Assembly: GCF_013141695.1 (NCBI RefSeq)
Contig: NZ_WHNY01000018.1
Span: forward strand, 1 to 64,000
Length of the DNA stretch: 64,000 bases
Reading direction: 5' to 3'
Source: Paenibacillus plantarum
GTDB lineage: Bacteria; Bacillota; Bacilli; Paenibacillales; NBRC-103111
In this document: positions 39,740 through 49,705 of the stretch, one piece after another
How positions within the stretch are numbered: the stretch's first letter is position 1
How the letters are laid out: each line of letters starts with the position of its first letter
Program-made: the position numbers and the translations under genes
The notes under the pieces: model-generated
What the model saw: the letters and a program-made list of their open reading frames with translations, nothing else
Told to the model about the DNA's origin: nothing
Database searches by the model: none

Positions 39740-42700
39740 ATGATAAAAGAGAATGAAATCATAAGTTTGATGCAAGAAGAGGCTTATAAGCCTATGTCCT
39801 ATAAAGAGCTTGAGAAGCATTTCGGAATTGGCAGCGCGAATGAGTTTAAGGATTTTATTAAAATGCTCAATCAATTAGAAGAAAGCGGCCATATCGTAAG
39901 GAGCCCCAATGATCGTTATGGCGTTCCTGAACGGATGAATTTGGTGCGAGGCAAGCTGCAAGCCCATGCGAAGGGTTTTGCCTTCTTAATTCCTGAGGAT
40001 CGTGAGCACCCGGACGTCTACATTAATGCACACGACCTGAATACCGCGATGAACGGTGATATTGTATTCGTGAAAGTTACAGCGCGCAGCCAAGGCGGCG
40101 GCCGTCTAGAAGGCGAAGTTGTACGTGTGATTACGCGGGCGAACTCGCAAATCGTTGGTGTTTTTCAAAGCCAAGATACGTATGCCTTCGTCATTGCAGA
40201 TGATAAACGGGTGACAAGAGATATTTTCATCCCGCAGCATGCTTTTATGGGAGCAGTCTCTGGACAGAAGGTCGTCGTGAAAATTGTGAACTATCCAGAA
40301 GGCCGTTCCGCGGCTGAAGGTGAAGTCATTGAGATTCTGGGTCATAAGGATGATCCAGGTGTCGATATTTTGGCGATCATACGCAAACATCAATTGCCTG
40401 AGGCGTTCCAACCAGAAGTTCTGGCGGAAGCAGAAGCGGCACCAGATTCGATTACAGAAGAAGAAATCATCGGGCAAGGCCGTCGTGATCTTCGCGCGAA
40501 AACCATTGTAACCATTGACGGTGAAGATGCCAAGGATTTGGATGATGCTGTGAATGTGGAGCTTTTGGACAATGGGAACGTTCGGCTTGGCGTGCATATT
40601 GCGGATGTGAGTTACTATGTGCGGGAAGGTACGGCACTTGATATTGAGGCTTACAATCGCGGATGCTCCGTGTATTTGACCGATCGTGTGATTCCGATGC
40701 TGCCGCACCGTTTATCGAATGGGATTTGTTCGTTGAACCCGCAAGTAGACCGGTTGACCATGTCGTGTGAAATGGAATTTGACGCGGATTTGAAGGTCGT
40801 TAATCATGAGATTTTCACCAGTGTCATCAAAACAAAAGAACGAATGACCTATACGAATGTACGCAAGCTGCTGACAGGTGAGGCAGAGCCAGAAATCGTG
40901 GAGAAATATGCGTATTTAATGGAAGACTTCAAACGGATGGAAGAACTAGCAGCTAGATTGCGTTCCAGACGGATGAAGCGCGGCGCGATTGATTTCGATT
41001 TTGAAGAGTCTAAGATCCTCGTAGATGCTGATGGTAAGCCAACTGATATTGTCAAAAGAGAGCGCTCTGTCGCTGAAATGATGATCGAGGAGTTCATGCT
41101 AGCCGCGAATGAGACGGTTGCTGAGCATTTCTCATGGTTGAAAGTGCCGTTCTTATATCGCGTGCATGAGGATCCGGATTCCGAGAAATTGATGAACTTC
41201 ATGGAGTTCGTGACGACCTTCGGCTATGCGATGCGTGGCGGTAAGGGCGGGGCGATTCATGCTCGTTCCTTGCAGGCATTATTAGAAGATATCAAAGGAT
41301 CACCGGAAGAGACTGTGATTAGTAAAGTGATGCTGCGCTCGATGAAGCAGGCTAAGTATGATGCACAAAGTTTGGGGCATTTTGGCCTAGCGGCGGAGTT
41401 TTACTCCCATTTCACATCACCGATTCGTCGTTACCCGGATTTAGTAATCCATCGTGTTATTCGTGAAGTGTTGGAGAACGGTGGCACCCTTCCAGATAAA
41501 CGCCATGATTATTTAGCTTCGCGTATGAACGATATTGCCCAGCAGTCCTCCGAGCGTGAGCGCGTTGCTGTGGATGCAGAACGTGATACAGAAGCCTTGA
41601 AGAAAGCACAGTACATGATGGATAAAGTCGGTGAAGAGTTCGAGGGTATTATCTCGAGCGTGACGGGCTTCGGTATGTTCATCGAGTTAGACAACACAGT
41701 TGAAGGATTAATTCGTCTGAGTGATTTGACTGACGATTACTACAATCATCATGAGAAGCAACATGCTCTAATTGGTGAGCGTACCTCCAAAATCTATCGA
41801 CTTGGCGACAGCATTAAGGTGCGCGTTGCGCGAGTGAGTATGGAAGATCATACGATTGATTTTGAATTGTTGGATATGAAACCTCGCAAAGAGGGTGCAT
41901 TTAACCGCGGCGGCGGTGGTGGAGGCAAGTTCAAAGGTGCAGGCGGATTTAAAGGTTTCCGTGGTAAGTCGGATAACGGCAGATCTGGTCGGCCAGAAAA
42001 GGGCAAGAGTGGATCGAACGGAAGACCTGAGAAGGGCAAAGGCGGATACAAAGGCAAAGGTGGCTTTGCCAAGGCGCAACCTGTGGTTGGGCAAGGTGGG
42101 ACTGCGAATCAGGGTGATGCTTCTGGGAACCAAACAACCGGGAATTCAGGGACACGCGGAGATGCTGGGACAGGTCAAGGGAAGAAGCGTGGGCGTGCCG
42201 ATAATGGTGCTGCTCGTCGGATCGAGATGGCTGCTCGCGGGGCTGCCGAAGGCACTGTTGGTACAGAGGGCGCGGCAGGAACTGATAAAGGTCGTAGAAG
42301 ATCTAGGGGTAAAGGCGGTCAAGGTCAGGGCCAATGGCAAGGAAATGGTCAAGGACAAGAGCAAGGTGCAGGTCAAGGTCAAGGCCGCGGTAGACGAGGT
42401 CAAGGACAAGGCGAAGGACAACAAGGCGAAGGTCAAGGACAGGGACAAGGCGAAGGTCAAGGTCAAGATCAAGGTCAAGGTCAAGGGAGAAGAGGACAAA
42501 GACAAGGACAAGGTCAAAGAAGAGCTGAGGGCTTTGCTGGAAGTGGAGATGGCAAAGCAGAACACATTGCTGGTATTGGCGTGGGAGAAGGCGGAGGTGG
42601 AGCCTTCCAAGGCAATGCAGCAGGCCAAGGGAAATCGCGCCGCGGCAAGGGCGGTAGTAAGCCTTGGAGCGACAAGCGCGAAAAAGGCGGTAAGATTGGC

Positions 42701-42943
42701 GAAGGTGGCAGCTTGCGCCAGCGGTTGCAGTCAGTCGGCGCCGGGCGGACTGACAGCGGGGTTGGCCAAGGCGGCGAGCGTGGCCGTGGGGTTTCGCTTG
42801 GGGGCGAAGCCCAAGCGGGCGGTGGCGGCGGCGCTGCTGCGGAGCGCAGCGGCATGGATTGGGCGAGCGGCGTGAACGCGCTCGCCAAGGGCGGTCGTCG
42901 CCGGAGCGACGACGGCGATGGTAGCAAGAAGCGGCGGAGATAG
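39740..42943 (+). CDS. rnr: Ribonuclease R with a very long low-complexity C-terminal tail
   Basis: A 1067-residue protein. Residues 1-715 are a standard RNase R: an N-terminal winged helix, cold-shock domains, the RNB catalytic domain with the aspartate cluster DGEDAKDLDDAV (about 260-272) and HFTSPIRRYPDL, and an S1 domain (about 630-705). The family is usually 700-830 residues. Here about 350 extra residues follow, rich in Gly, Gln, Arg and Lys, with GQGQGEGQ-type repeats, then a GC-rich end. RNase R degrades structured RNA and acts with SmpB-tmRNA encoded next. The ATG at 39740 is 9 bp after GAAGGTG. Confidence 0.93.
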   Translation: MIKENEIISLMQEEAYKPMSYKELEKHFGIGSANEFKDFIKMLNQLEESGHIVRSPNDRYGVPERMNLVRGKLQAHAKGFAFLIPEDREHPDVYINAHDLNTAMNGDIVFVKVTARSQGGGRLEGEVVRVITRANSQIVGVFQSQDTYAFVIADDKRVTRDIFIPQHAFMGAVSGQKVVVKIVNYPEGRSAAEGEVIEILGHKDDPGVDILAIIRKHQLPEAFQPEVLAEAEAAPDSITEEEIIGQGRRDLRAKTIVTIDGEDAKDLDDAVNVELLDNGNVRLGVHIADVSYYVREGTALDIEAYNRGCSVYLTDRVIPMLPHRLSNGICSLNPQVDRLTMSCEMEFDADLKVVNHEIFTSVIKTKERMTYTNVRKLLTGEAEPEIVEKYAYLMEDFKRMEELAARLRSRRMKRGAIDFDFEESKILVDADGKPTDIVKRERSVAEMMIEEFMLAANETVAEHFSWLKVPFLYRVHEDPDSEKLMNFMEFVTTFGYAMRGGKGGAIHARSLQALLEDIKGSPEETVISKVMLRSMKQAKYDAQSLGHFGLAAEFYSHFTSPIRRYPDLVIHRVIREVLENGGTLPDKRHDYLASRMNDIAQQSSERERVAVDAERDTEALKKAQYMMDKVGEEFEGIISSVTGFGMFIELDNTVEGLIRLSDLTDDYYNHHEKQHALIGERTSKIYRLGDSIKVRVARVSMEDHTIDFELLDMKPRKEGAFNRGGGGGGKFKGAGGFKGFRGKSDNGRSGRPEKGKSGSNGRPEKGKGGYKGKGGFAKAQPVVGQGGTANQGDASGNQTTGNSGTRGDAGTGQGKKRGRADNGAARRIEMAARGAAEGTVGTEGAAGTDKGRRRSRGKGGQGQGQWQGNGQGQEQGAGQGQGRGRRGQGQGEGQQGEGQGQGQGEGQGQDQGQGQGRRGQRQGQGQRRAEGFAGSGDGKAEHIAGIGVGEGGGGAFQGNAAGQGKSRRGKGGSKPWSDKREKGGKIGEGGSLRQRLQSVGAGRTDSGVGQGGERGRGVSLGGEAQAGGGGGAAAERSGMDWASGVNALAKGGRRRSDDGDGSKKRRR
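42310..42530 (+). repeat. GGTCAAGG-type simple repeat in the rnr tail
   Basis: Imperfect runs of GGTCAAGG, GGACAAGG and GGCGAAGG hexamers encoding Gly-Gln and Gly-Glu pairs. They are likely to vary in length between strains. Confidence 0.85.
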
Positions 42944-42969
42944 TCGCCGGTTCTTGCTTTTCGGGCTTG

Positions 42970-43004
42970 ATCTTGCTACAATAGGTTGCACATTGTAGCA
43001 AGAT
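42970..43004 (+). promoter_or_regulatory. 13-bp stem-loop between rnr and smpB
   Basis: ATCTTGCTACAAT pairs perfectly with ATTGTAGCAAGAT around a 9-nt loop. No T tract follows, so simple termination is unlikely; partial termination or processing is possible. Confidence 0.5.
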
Positions 43005-43040
43005 TTACCTGCATTTTAGCGTGCGGGAGGAGGATCTCAC

Positions 43041-43523
43041 GTGGCAACTAAAAAGGCTGATGGCAAACTACTCGCTCAGAATAAAAAGGCTTCACACGAT
43101 TATTTCATTGAAGATACGTATGAATGCGGTCTTGTCCTGACCGGCACGGAGATCAAATCCTTACGGGCAGGTAAAGCCAACATTGGCGACAGCTTTTCGA
43201 CGATTCGGAATGGCGAAGCTTTTGTACATAATATGCATATTAGTCCTTTCGAACAAGGCAATCGCAGCAATCCGGAAGATCCTACACGGACGCGGAAACT
43301 ATTGTTGAAGAAAGTACAAATAGCCAAAATACTAGGCCAGGCTAAGCAAGAAGGCTACACAGTCGTTCCATTGAAAGTGTACATCCGGAATGGCTACGCG
43401 AAGCTTCTTATTGGCATTGGTAAAGGGAAGAAACAATACGACAAGCGTGAGTCTGCTGCCAAGAAAGATGCACAGCGCGATATTCAACGCGCATTGCGTG
43501 AGAAGCAGAAGATTGCCAGATAG
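43041..43523 (+). CDS. smpB: SsrA-binding protein SmpB
   Basis: A 160-residue protein of standard length. It has [56 protein letters not shown] and a basic C-terminal tail ([19 protein letters not shown]). SmpB carries tmRNA to stalled ribosomes. It starts with GTG at 43041 after GGGAGGAGG. The tmRNA gene lies 165 bp downstream. Confidence 0.96.
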   Translation: MATKKADGKLLAQNKKASHDYFIEDTYECGLVLTGTEIKSLRAGKANIGDSFSTIRNGEAFVHNMHISPFEQGNRSNPEDPTRTRKLLLKKVQIAKILGQAKQEGYTVVPLKVYIRNGYAKLLIGIGKGKKQYDKRESAAKKDAQRDIQRALREKQKIAR

Positions 43524-43588
43524 CTTGGGTGTATTGGAAGGTAACACCTTGTCTTCCATGAACCTAGTGTTCATATTTCATCTGCTTA

Positions 43589-43597
43589 TGGTATACT
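43589..43597 (+). promoter_or_regulatory. Extended -10 promoter of ssrA
   Basis: TGGTATACT, a TGn-TATACT extended -10, about 90 bp before the mature tmRNA 5' end. It implies a 5' leader of about 85 nt that is removed during maturation. Confidence 0.55.
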
Positions 43598-43688
43598 AGT
43601 AATTGTAACGAAGAGATTTCAAGTGTAACTTGGCTCTACAGCTTGTCCTTTTAACCTTCACCGTCTTTGACGGTTTCGAAGGCAATCC

Positions 43689-44050
43689 GGGGGTGTTCTT
43701 GGATTCGACGGGGATAGTTTGAGCGCGGGTTGCGGGTAGTGGGGCCGCGTCCACTATAAAACGCTAAAGCCTATTAAATGGCAAAACACAAAACAACTAC
43801 GCTTTAGCAGCTTAATAACCTGTTAGCGTGCTTCTACTCAGCATCGCCCATGTGACTGGGATAGGGGCTCAACTATAGTGGGATACGACGTTTGGTCTCC
43901 GCCTGGGGTCGGACGTAGGAAGACAATCAGGCTGACCCAACGCATAGCCGGTTACGGGGCGATGCTCGGGTGACATCAAAACTGTGACTACACCCGTAGA
44001 TGCCTGTGTGGCAATATTTTCGGACAGGGGTTCGACTCCCCTCACCTCCA
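43689..44050 (+). ncRNA. ssrA: Transfer-messenger RNA
   Basis: The 5' end GGGGGTG pairs with CACCTCC at 44043-44049 to form the acceptor stem. The 5' TGGATTCGACGGGGAT and 3' GGTTCGACTCCCC tRNA-like parts are present. CCA is not encoded. The tag reading frame at 43780-43815 encodes GKTQNNYALAA and a stop, with the ALAA end recognised by ClpXP. The exact resume codon is uncertain. The position after smpB is as expected. Confidence 0.96.
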
Positions 44051-44061
44051 TACTAGTACAG

Positions 44062-44090
44062 AAAAAGCACCCTTTGAGGGTGCTTTTTTC
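44062..44090 (+). terminator. Terminator of ssrA
   Basis: AAAAAGCACCCT-TTG-AGGGTGCTTTTTT, a perfect stem with a T tract. Confidence 0.92.
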
Positions 44091-44632
44091 TTGTGCTTGT
44101 ATGGGTGAGTAGGGAGTTGAACCCCTTCTAGTGTAAATGATTGCACGAGCTGTTTATGATTTCATTAAAAGAGAGAAAAACGAACATTAAGGTGCTTAGT
44201 TATGTTGAGTATAGAACGTTAATTGGAATGAAACTTAAGGGATTCAAGCAAAATATGTAGGAACATATTTCCATTCATGGTAGAATAATTGATGAAATGA
44301 GAGGCATATCTACTAGGGGGATGTTCTATTTTACAAATAATAGGTGACAAAGACATTGAGTAATTTCGATACGTTTTTTCAAGGTTTAAAGGTTCATCAG
44401 CCGTAAGCTTGGGAGAAATCATCCCCCTTAATTTACAACGAAATACTATAGTAGATATATTAAATGATTTTAGTGGGCAAGAAATATAGTTCCCGCTAAA
44501 AAAAGATAAGAGAGGTGTATGTTTCTTGGTCTAAAGGATTAAAACAGAGATTAGTGTATGCCAAATACAACGAAAATTAAAAAATATACAAAATGTAAGT
44601 ATTTTGCTAATCCAAACTTCTGAGGTGACGAG
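44091..44632. other. Gene-free AT-rich stretch after ssrA
   Basis: About 540 bp with no supported coding frame. It is AT-rich compared with the ssrA side and includes one 10-bp hairpin near 44472-44502 (TTTTAGTGGG with CCCGCTAAAA) without a T tract on the plus strand. I searched by eye for a second copy of the ssrA 3' end, as left by integrated elements, and saw none in the window. Confidence 0.5.
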
Positions 44633-47600
44633 ATGGTAAAGAAATATAAACTGGCGAATCGAATCATGGCAATAATTTGCGGATTTGCTCTAATTACACC
44701 TGGTTTACCTGCATATCTGGAACATACTGCACAAGCAGAGATACCTTCTAGTACCTTGAACTTGTCCAATAAAATCACAGATTGGGTGATTGATAACGAT
44801 AGAGGAAACATATATGCAATATCCAAAGAAAGCAATAAACTTTTCGTCATCGATAAAGACCAAATGACCCTGGAAACTACACTTTCCACAGGAAGTCAAC
44901 CTAATGATATAGAACTTGCTGGGAATGAACTGTACATAGCGTTATCCGGGGAATACGCAATTCAGAAGATGCAACTTAACGATCTGACGAAAGAAGAGAA
45001 GATAACAACTCTTAAGCAGCCATATCTACTTACAAGTGACCGCGAACGGATTGTGTATACCCCCTACGTGACCCAAGGGGTGAAAGAAATCTACTCGATA
45101 AACAGAGATACCAATATAGAGACGGTTTTACAGAGTCCAGAAAACCTTCAATTGTTCTGGGCTAAAAATATAGCTCTTCATACCGAAAAGGGGATACTGT
45201 ACGGCCCAAACTTCGCTCTGGATATTAATACGCTTCAATTGAAGGCAAACAATATCATTGTCGGGGAACGGATTGTTGCTGATGGAGAAGATGTGTTTGT
45301 AGGAAACCGGAAGCTAAGTGCAGATCGTCCCGACGTAATTATTGGGACATATGAAGTAAATATGTATACCGATCCCGATCAAGATATTATAACAGTCAAT
45401 AATCGTTATGTTGCGACGAATCATTCCGTGTATGACAGGAATACATATAGCCGAGTCGATGTGTTTTCGTCCTTAACTGATCTTGTTTTACTAGATAATG
45501 TTGGTCATGTTTACTATATTCCTAGATATACAAATCAGTTAGTAAAGCAAACTATTGCTACAAATGATCCAGTGCAGCCAGTTAAGGAAGGTAACTCTAT
45601 TATATTAAATAGCAAGGTGCTGGATTGGGTTGCTACAGATGCTTTTATCTACGCGATTACCGCAGACAATAATCTATATACAATACGTAAGGAGGATATG
45701 TCGGTAGTCGATCAAAAATTTGTTGGATCAAGCCCAACGGACATCGAACTTTATGAGGATAAATTATATGTCGCATTAAGTGGAAGTAGCACTATCGGGG
45801 TAGTGGATATCGTCTATGGAAATTTAATTTCACATATAGCAATTCCAACTACGGCTAGAAAAGTGTTAGTGAAAGGCGATCAATTAGTCTATGCTTCACC
45901 TCTTACTGTTGTAGATATGGTTTACGGAAATAGTTATCAACCTAAAGCTACTAGCCAACCCAATGAGGTGGAAAGTCCTATTACAGGTGATGCTATGTTA
46001 CTTGACCCAGTGAATAATCGATTATATGTTACCGAATATGATGGGAATCATCTTTATGTACTTGATGCCGCAACGTATGAGAAAGTGGATTTTGTTTTGC
46101 AATTAGGAAACTTACCTTTTAGTAGTACTGCCATGGTCTTGGACGGTACAGAACTGTATTACGCTGGTGTGAAGCGAGATGTTAGCAATCTTCAAGCTGT
46201 ACAAGCAACCTTCTCAGAGGACATTATTTATGTCGATTCTCCGTATGCATTCGCGCGATATAGTGTTTATGATAGCAATACGGGCAAGGTACTGTTTAAT
46301 TTGCCATTTGCCATTAATGAAGTAAATGTGGAGGAAGATGGTACACTATATGTATCAGAATTTAACCCTTACGAAATGGTAGATCATTTACAAAGAAACA
46401 TTATTCATAAGTTTACATCTATTGATGAGTTTAAAAAATATGCGGAACATTCAACCAGGGCGTTAGATGCCATGTTTGTGGACACATCGGTGGTCTCGGG
46501 AAAAATTTCAGGGAAGTTGTACATTCTTCCTCCTCCCGTAGTAGCTACTGCCTTACAAGAATATCGGGTATTTTTCAACAATGAAGCTGGGATGCCAGTA
46601 GGAGATAATATTGCTGGCTACTGTGGAAATCGAGATAGTGCTGGAGTTATATCATGTGATATTCAAGGGGAAGTTCCTGAACAGGCAGTATATTTGGGTA
46701 TCTATGCAGTGAATCGGGGGACTAACAAACCATATAATCCAATTCAAATTATACTATGGGATACGCCTAAATACTTGCCACGGGAGCTCAAGTTTATTGA
46801 TGAAGATCCGCAAAGCGATAAAGTAGCGGGTAAGATCACGTTCCTTCCTCCAGAAAAAGAATTGAGCGCCTATGAATACCATTTTCACTTCGTCAGCGAG
46901 GACGATAAATTAGGAGATTCCTTGGGAAGCGTTAAAGCGGGTTCAAGCAGTTATGCCTTCACAGTTCCTAAGAATACAACGATACCTGCAGGTGCGATTG
47001 GGATAACTATTACAGTAAGCTTAAATGGAGAAGAAGCACCATATGTAGCCTTTACCCCGTTACAAGACCGTACTTCCGTTAAATTGAACGCGAACAATAT
47101 AAGCGTTAACAATCGTCCTGCGGGGCAACAGGATACAGTGGTAGTGAATGGGTTGCAATTGGGAGACCGTATTTTCGTTTATAATGCTTACGGACAACCG
47201 ATCGGAGAAGGTCTAGTGGAAGCCGGCTCATCAATAACTATTAACGTTCATGAGCTCGGAAACTCAGAAGGGTATGTCTATGTAACCGTCCAACGTCGAG
47301 ATATGATGGACAGTGATCCAACTAAGGTGAATCATTCCGCTCCGTCCTCAGGCAATTCTGGAGGATTCATTGGCGGAGGAGGCGGCGGCATGTTTTTAAT
47401 GCCACTTGTAGCGCCAGAGCCTGAACTTGTGGAGGATACCGTCAAGATTACATTAAATTCATCCCAAATTATCAAGGAGAAGGGGGATGACGGGAAAGAA
47501 GTCACGAAAGCGATAATTAATGAAGAAATGATTGAGAAGTCACTGAAGTTAATTGAAAAGGAAAAGTTTACGAATGAATCGAAACTACTCATTAATATTC

Positions 47601-48664
47601 CTGAGAATGTCGAAAATCTGCAAGTCGAAATCGCAGCTTCTTCAATAATTAAGGCCAGGCAGAACAATGAAGATATGGTCATTATTGTGCAACTGTCAAA
47701 CTCAAGTTACTCGTTGCCGTTAAAAATTATTGACCCAAAACATCTTGAAGAGAATCTACAGTCCCGAATCGAAGATATCGGGCTACAGATCAGAATGAGA
47801 AAAGTAGATGAGAATTCAATTATAACGAATGCCGAAACCACGGGTATGAAATTAATTTCCGATCTGATTGATTTTAATGTAGTTGCAAAGGCTGGTGACA
47901 AAGAAGTAATTATCAACGACTTTGGAAACACCTATGTTAAAAGAAGCATTACGGTTAATCGAGTACTCAACTCCAACGAAACGGCAGCCGTTTATTATGA
48001 CTTGGCTTCAAGAACCTTTTCTTTTGTACCGGCGATTTTAAGTGCGAAGGACGGGAAAACGGAAGTGACTATGAAACGAAACGGCAATAGTATATATGCT
48101 ATAGTGGAGTCTAAGAAGAATTTCGTAGATGTTAGAGATCACTGGGCCCAGAGAGAAATTGAATTATTAGCATCGAAGTTTATTATTACTGGGACGACTC
48201 CAACGACATTCGCTCCTGAAGATGCAGTAACTCGTGCTCAATTTGCTGCTCTCATCGTTAGAGCGTTAGGACTGGTGACGGCACAAGCACTAACCAATTT
48301 TTCAGACGTTCATGATACTGATTGGTATGCAAACGTAATAGCAACTGCTGCGAAATTCAATTTGATTGAAGGTTTTGAAGATGGAACGTTCCGACCAAAT
48401 GAATCTGTAACGGGAGAACAATCAACAGTCATACTACATAGGGCACTTGCAATAATAGATAATGAGAGATCTTCAGCAGAGAATGTTTTGTCGGAACTAG
48501 AGAATGTGAGCGATTGGGCGAAAGCCTCTGTGGAGGCATTGATGAACGCAAAGATAATTATGGGCCAGGAGGACGCTGCGTACTCTGGAAGGAAATCCTT
48601 GAATCGTGCCCAAACAGCAGTAATCCTTGAACGAATGTTAAGGTACGCAAAATTTATTAATTAA
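44633..48664 (+). CDS. Large secreted beta-propeller-like protein with three SLH domains
   Basis: A 1343-residue surface protein. The signal peptide covers residues 1-36 (ending AQA). The N-terminal 600 residues contain repeated propeller-like strands (TDWVIDNDRGNIYAISKESNKLFVIDKD; LDWVATDAFIYAITADNNLYTI; GSQPNDIELAGNELYIALSG; GSSPTDIELYEDKLYVALSG). A glycine-rich linker (about 905-920) leads to an alpha/beta region. Three SLH domains occupy about 1163-1210, 1221-1265 and 1290-1343 and would anchor it to pyruvylated cell-wall polymer. Codon use and AT content differ from the core genes. GAGGTGACGAG precedes the ATG. Its ligand is unknown. Confidence 0.8.
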   Translation: MVKKYKLANRIMAIICGFALITPGLPAYLEHTAQAEIPSSTLNLSNKITDWVIDNDRGNIYAISKESNKLFVIDKDQMTLETTLSTGSQPNDIELAGNELYIALSGEYAIQKMQLNDLTKEEKITTLKQPYLLTSDRERIVYTPYVTQGVKEIYSINRDTNIETVLQSPENLQLFWAKNIALHTEKGILYGPNFALDINTLQLKANNIIVGERIVADGEDVFVGNRKLSADRPDVIIGTYEVNMYTDPDQDIITVNNRYVATNHSVYDRNTYSRVDVFSSLTDLVLLDNVGHVYYIPRYTNQLVKQTIATNDPVQPVKEGNSIILNSKVLDWVATDAFIYAITADNNLYTIRKEDMSVVDQKFVGSSPTDIELYEDKLYVALSGSSTIGVVDIVYGNLISHIAIPTTARKVLVKGDQLVYASPLTVVDMVYGNSYQPKATSQPNEVESPITGDAMLLDPVNNRLYVTEYDGNHLYVLDAATYEKVDFVLQLGNLPFSSTAMVLDGTELYYAGVKRDVSNLQAVQATFSEDIIYVDSPYAFARYSVYDSNTGKVLFNLPFAINEVNVEEDGTLYVSEFNPYEMVDHLQRNIIHKFTSIDEFKKYAEHSTRALDAMFVDTSVVSGKISGKLYILPPPVVATALQEYRVFFNNEAGMPVGDNIAGYCGNRDSAGVISCDIQGEVPEQAVYLGIYAVNRGTNKPYNPIQIILWDTPKYLPRELKFIDEDPQSDKVAGKITFLPPEKELSAYEYHFHFVSEDDKLGDSLGSVKAGSSSYAFTVPKNTTIPAGAIGITITVSLNGEEAPYVAFTPLQDRTSVKLNANNISVNNRPAGQQDTVVVNGLQLGDRIFVYNAYGQPIGEGLVEAGSSITINVHELGNSEGYVYVTVQRRDMMDSDPTKVNHSAPSSGNSGGFIGGGGGGMFLMPLVAPEPELVEDTVKITLNSSQIIKEKGDDGKEVTKAIINEEMIEKSLKLIEKEKFTNESKLLINIPENVENLQVEIAASSIIKARQNNEDMVIIVQLSNSSYSLPLKIIDPKHLEENLQSRIEDIGLQIRMRKVDENSIITNAETTGMKLISDLIDFNVVAKAGDKEVIINDFGNTYVKRSITVNRVLNSNETAAVYYDLASRTFSFVPAILSAKDGKTEVTMKRNGNSIYAIVESKKNFVDVRDHWAQREIELLASKFIITGTTPTTFAPEDAVTRAQFAALIVRALGLVTAQALTNFSDVHDTDWYANVIATAAKFNLIEGFEDGTFRPNESVTGEQSTVILHRALAIIDNERSSAENVLSELENVSDWAKASVEALMNAKIIMGQEDAAYSGRKSLNRAQTAVILERMLRYAKFIN

Positions 48665-48802
48665 CAAACTGGTGACTAGATTCACAGATGATGAGAAGAT
48701 TAAGACAGGTTCAAGTGGAGATACTATTCTATATAAGTACTAATTACATGTATCAGTACATTCTTCCAATATTCGAACAAGTTTCATAGATTCAACTTCA
48801 GG

Positions 48803-48826
48803 AGACACCCGTCGGGTGTCTTTTTC
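48803..48826 (+). terminator. Terminator after the SLH protein
   Basis: GACACCCG-TCGGGTGTC hairpin with five T. Confidence 0.8.
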
Positions 48827-48936
48827 TTATATAGGTACAAGAAACCACCCGCCCTCATCCCGCCACAAAACCAACATTGAGCAACCCCCCACTTCTAGTT
48901 TACAATAAGGAAAACGCTCGACTAGAGGGGGACTGT

Positions 48937-49582
48937 ATGGAGAATCAATACGATGCGTTAGCCGCCTTTTTCCTGCAGGTGCCTATAGATATACATGGTG
49001 TGTATCAATCCCTTCTTCAGGAAGGTATACATCAAGGACATAAGGCGCAGCTCACGACGAAAAGCGGGATTCTTATCGCGCTAAGGGGTGAAGCTGATTT
49101 TATCATCGATGACGAAGTTCGGCGAAATGCTTGGCCAAGAGGATGCTGCGAAGAAAGCGATCGACAAGTTCACGGCCACGTTCACGCAAGCGAAGGACCA
49201 GCTGAAAGGCGTGGAAGGAACGGTTGCCTACGCTCAGGTTAGAGAGAAAACGATGTGGCTGCAAGGCACCAAATATGCTGGTCATTATTATGAGCCGCTG
49301 GGTCTAAAGCCTCCGGAACAGGCGAATGGGGATGGCGCAGAACTTAGCCTTGAAGGCATAACCAAGATCAATCCAGATTATATTTTCCTAGGATACTTTA
49401 ATTACACGGATAAATCCCTGCCTGCTCTTGCAGATGAATGGGAGAAAACGGACGTGTGGAAATCACTTAAAGCGGTGAAGGCAAATCATGTGTACAAGAT
49501 CAATGGTGCGGTCGCTTTCGGATACGGTCCGATCAGTAGAACGTATGGCGTTAATGCCATTGTGAGTGCGCTGAAAAAGTAG
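48937..49582 (+). pseudogene. Remnant of a Btr-like AraC regulator fused to a siderophore-binding domain
   Basis: The first 57 codons (ATG 48937 after AGAGGGGGA) read MENQYDALAAFFLQVPIDIH...TTKSGILIALRGEADFIID, like the N-terminal sensing domain of AraC regulators. At about 49105-49115 this ends. In another frame (to TAG at 49582) the sequence continues as the C-terminal lobe of an iron-siderophore substrate-binding protein (KFGEMLGQEDAAKKAIDKF...NPDYIFLGYFNY...VYKINGAVAFGYGPISRTYG). Bacillus Btr has exactly these ends with an AraC helix-turn-helix between them. The middle, including the DNA-binding part, is deleted and the ends are out of frame, so the gene is dead. A siderophore-binding protein fragment alone is the alternative. 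Confidence 0.7.
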
Positions 49583-49669
49583 TCTGGGCACATAGCGTAG
49601 CTTTGCTCATAAATACTTAATGTGCTAGGCGTAACGATCAGGAATTTAATACTTCCTCACTTCCATAAC

Positions 49670-49701
49670 AAAAACCACAACCGTAAAGGCTGTGGTTTTT
49701 G
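49670..49701. terminator. Bidirectional terminator between the pseudogene and cysA
   Basis: AAAAACCACA...TGTGGTTTTT hairpin with A and T flanks, serving convergent transcription. Confidence 0.85.
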
Positions 49702-49705
49702 CTTC

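Noticed and set aside
41895..42875. 326-codon frame overlapping the rnr tail in another frame
   Set aside because: Produced by the low-complexity repeats. It is basic and repetitive, with no ribosome binding site, and lies wholly inside rnr.
44062..44632. Prophage or integrative element attachment site at ssrA
   Set aside because: No second copy of the ssrA 3' end, integrase or phage gene is visible in the window.
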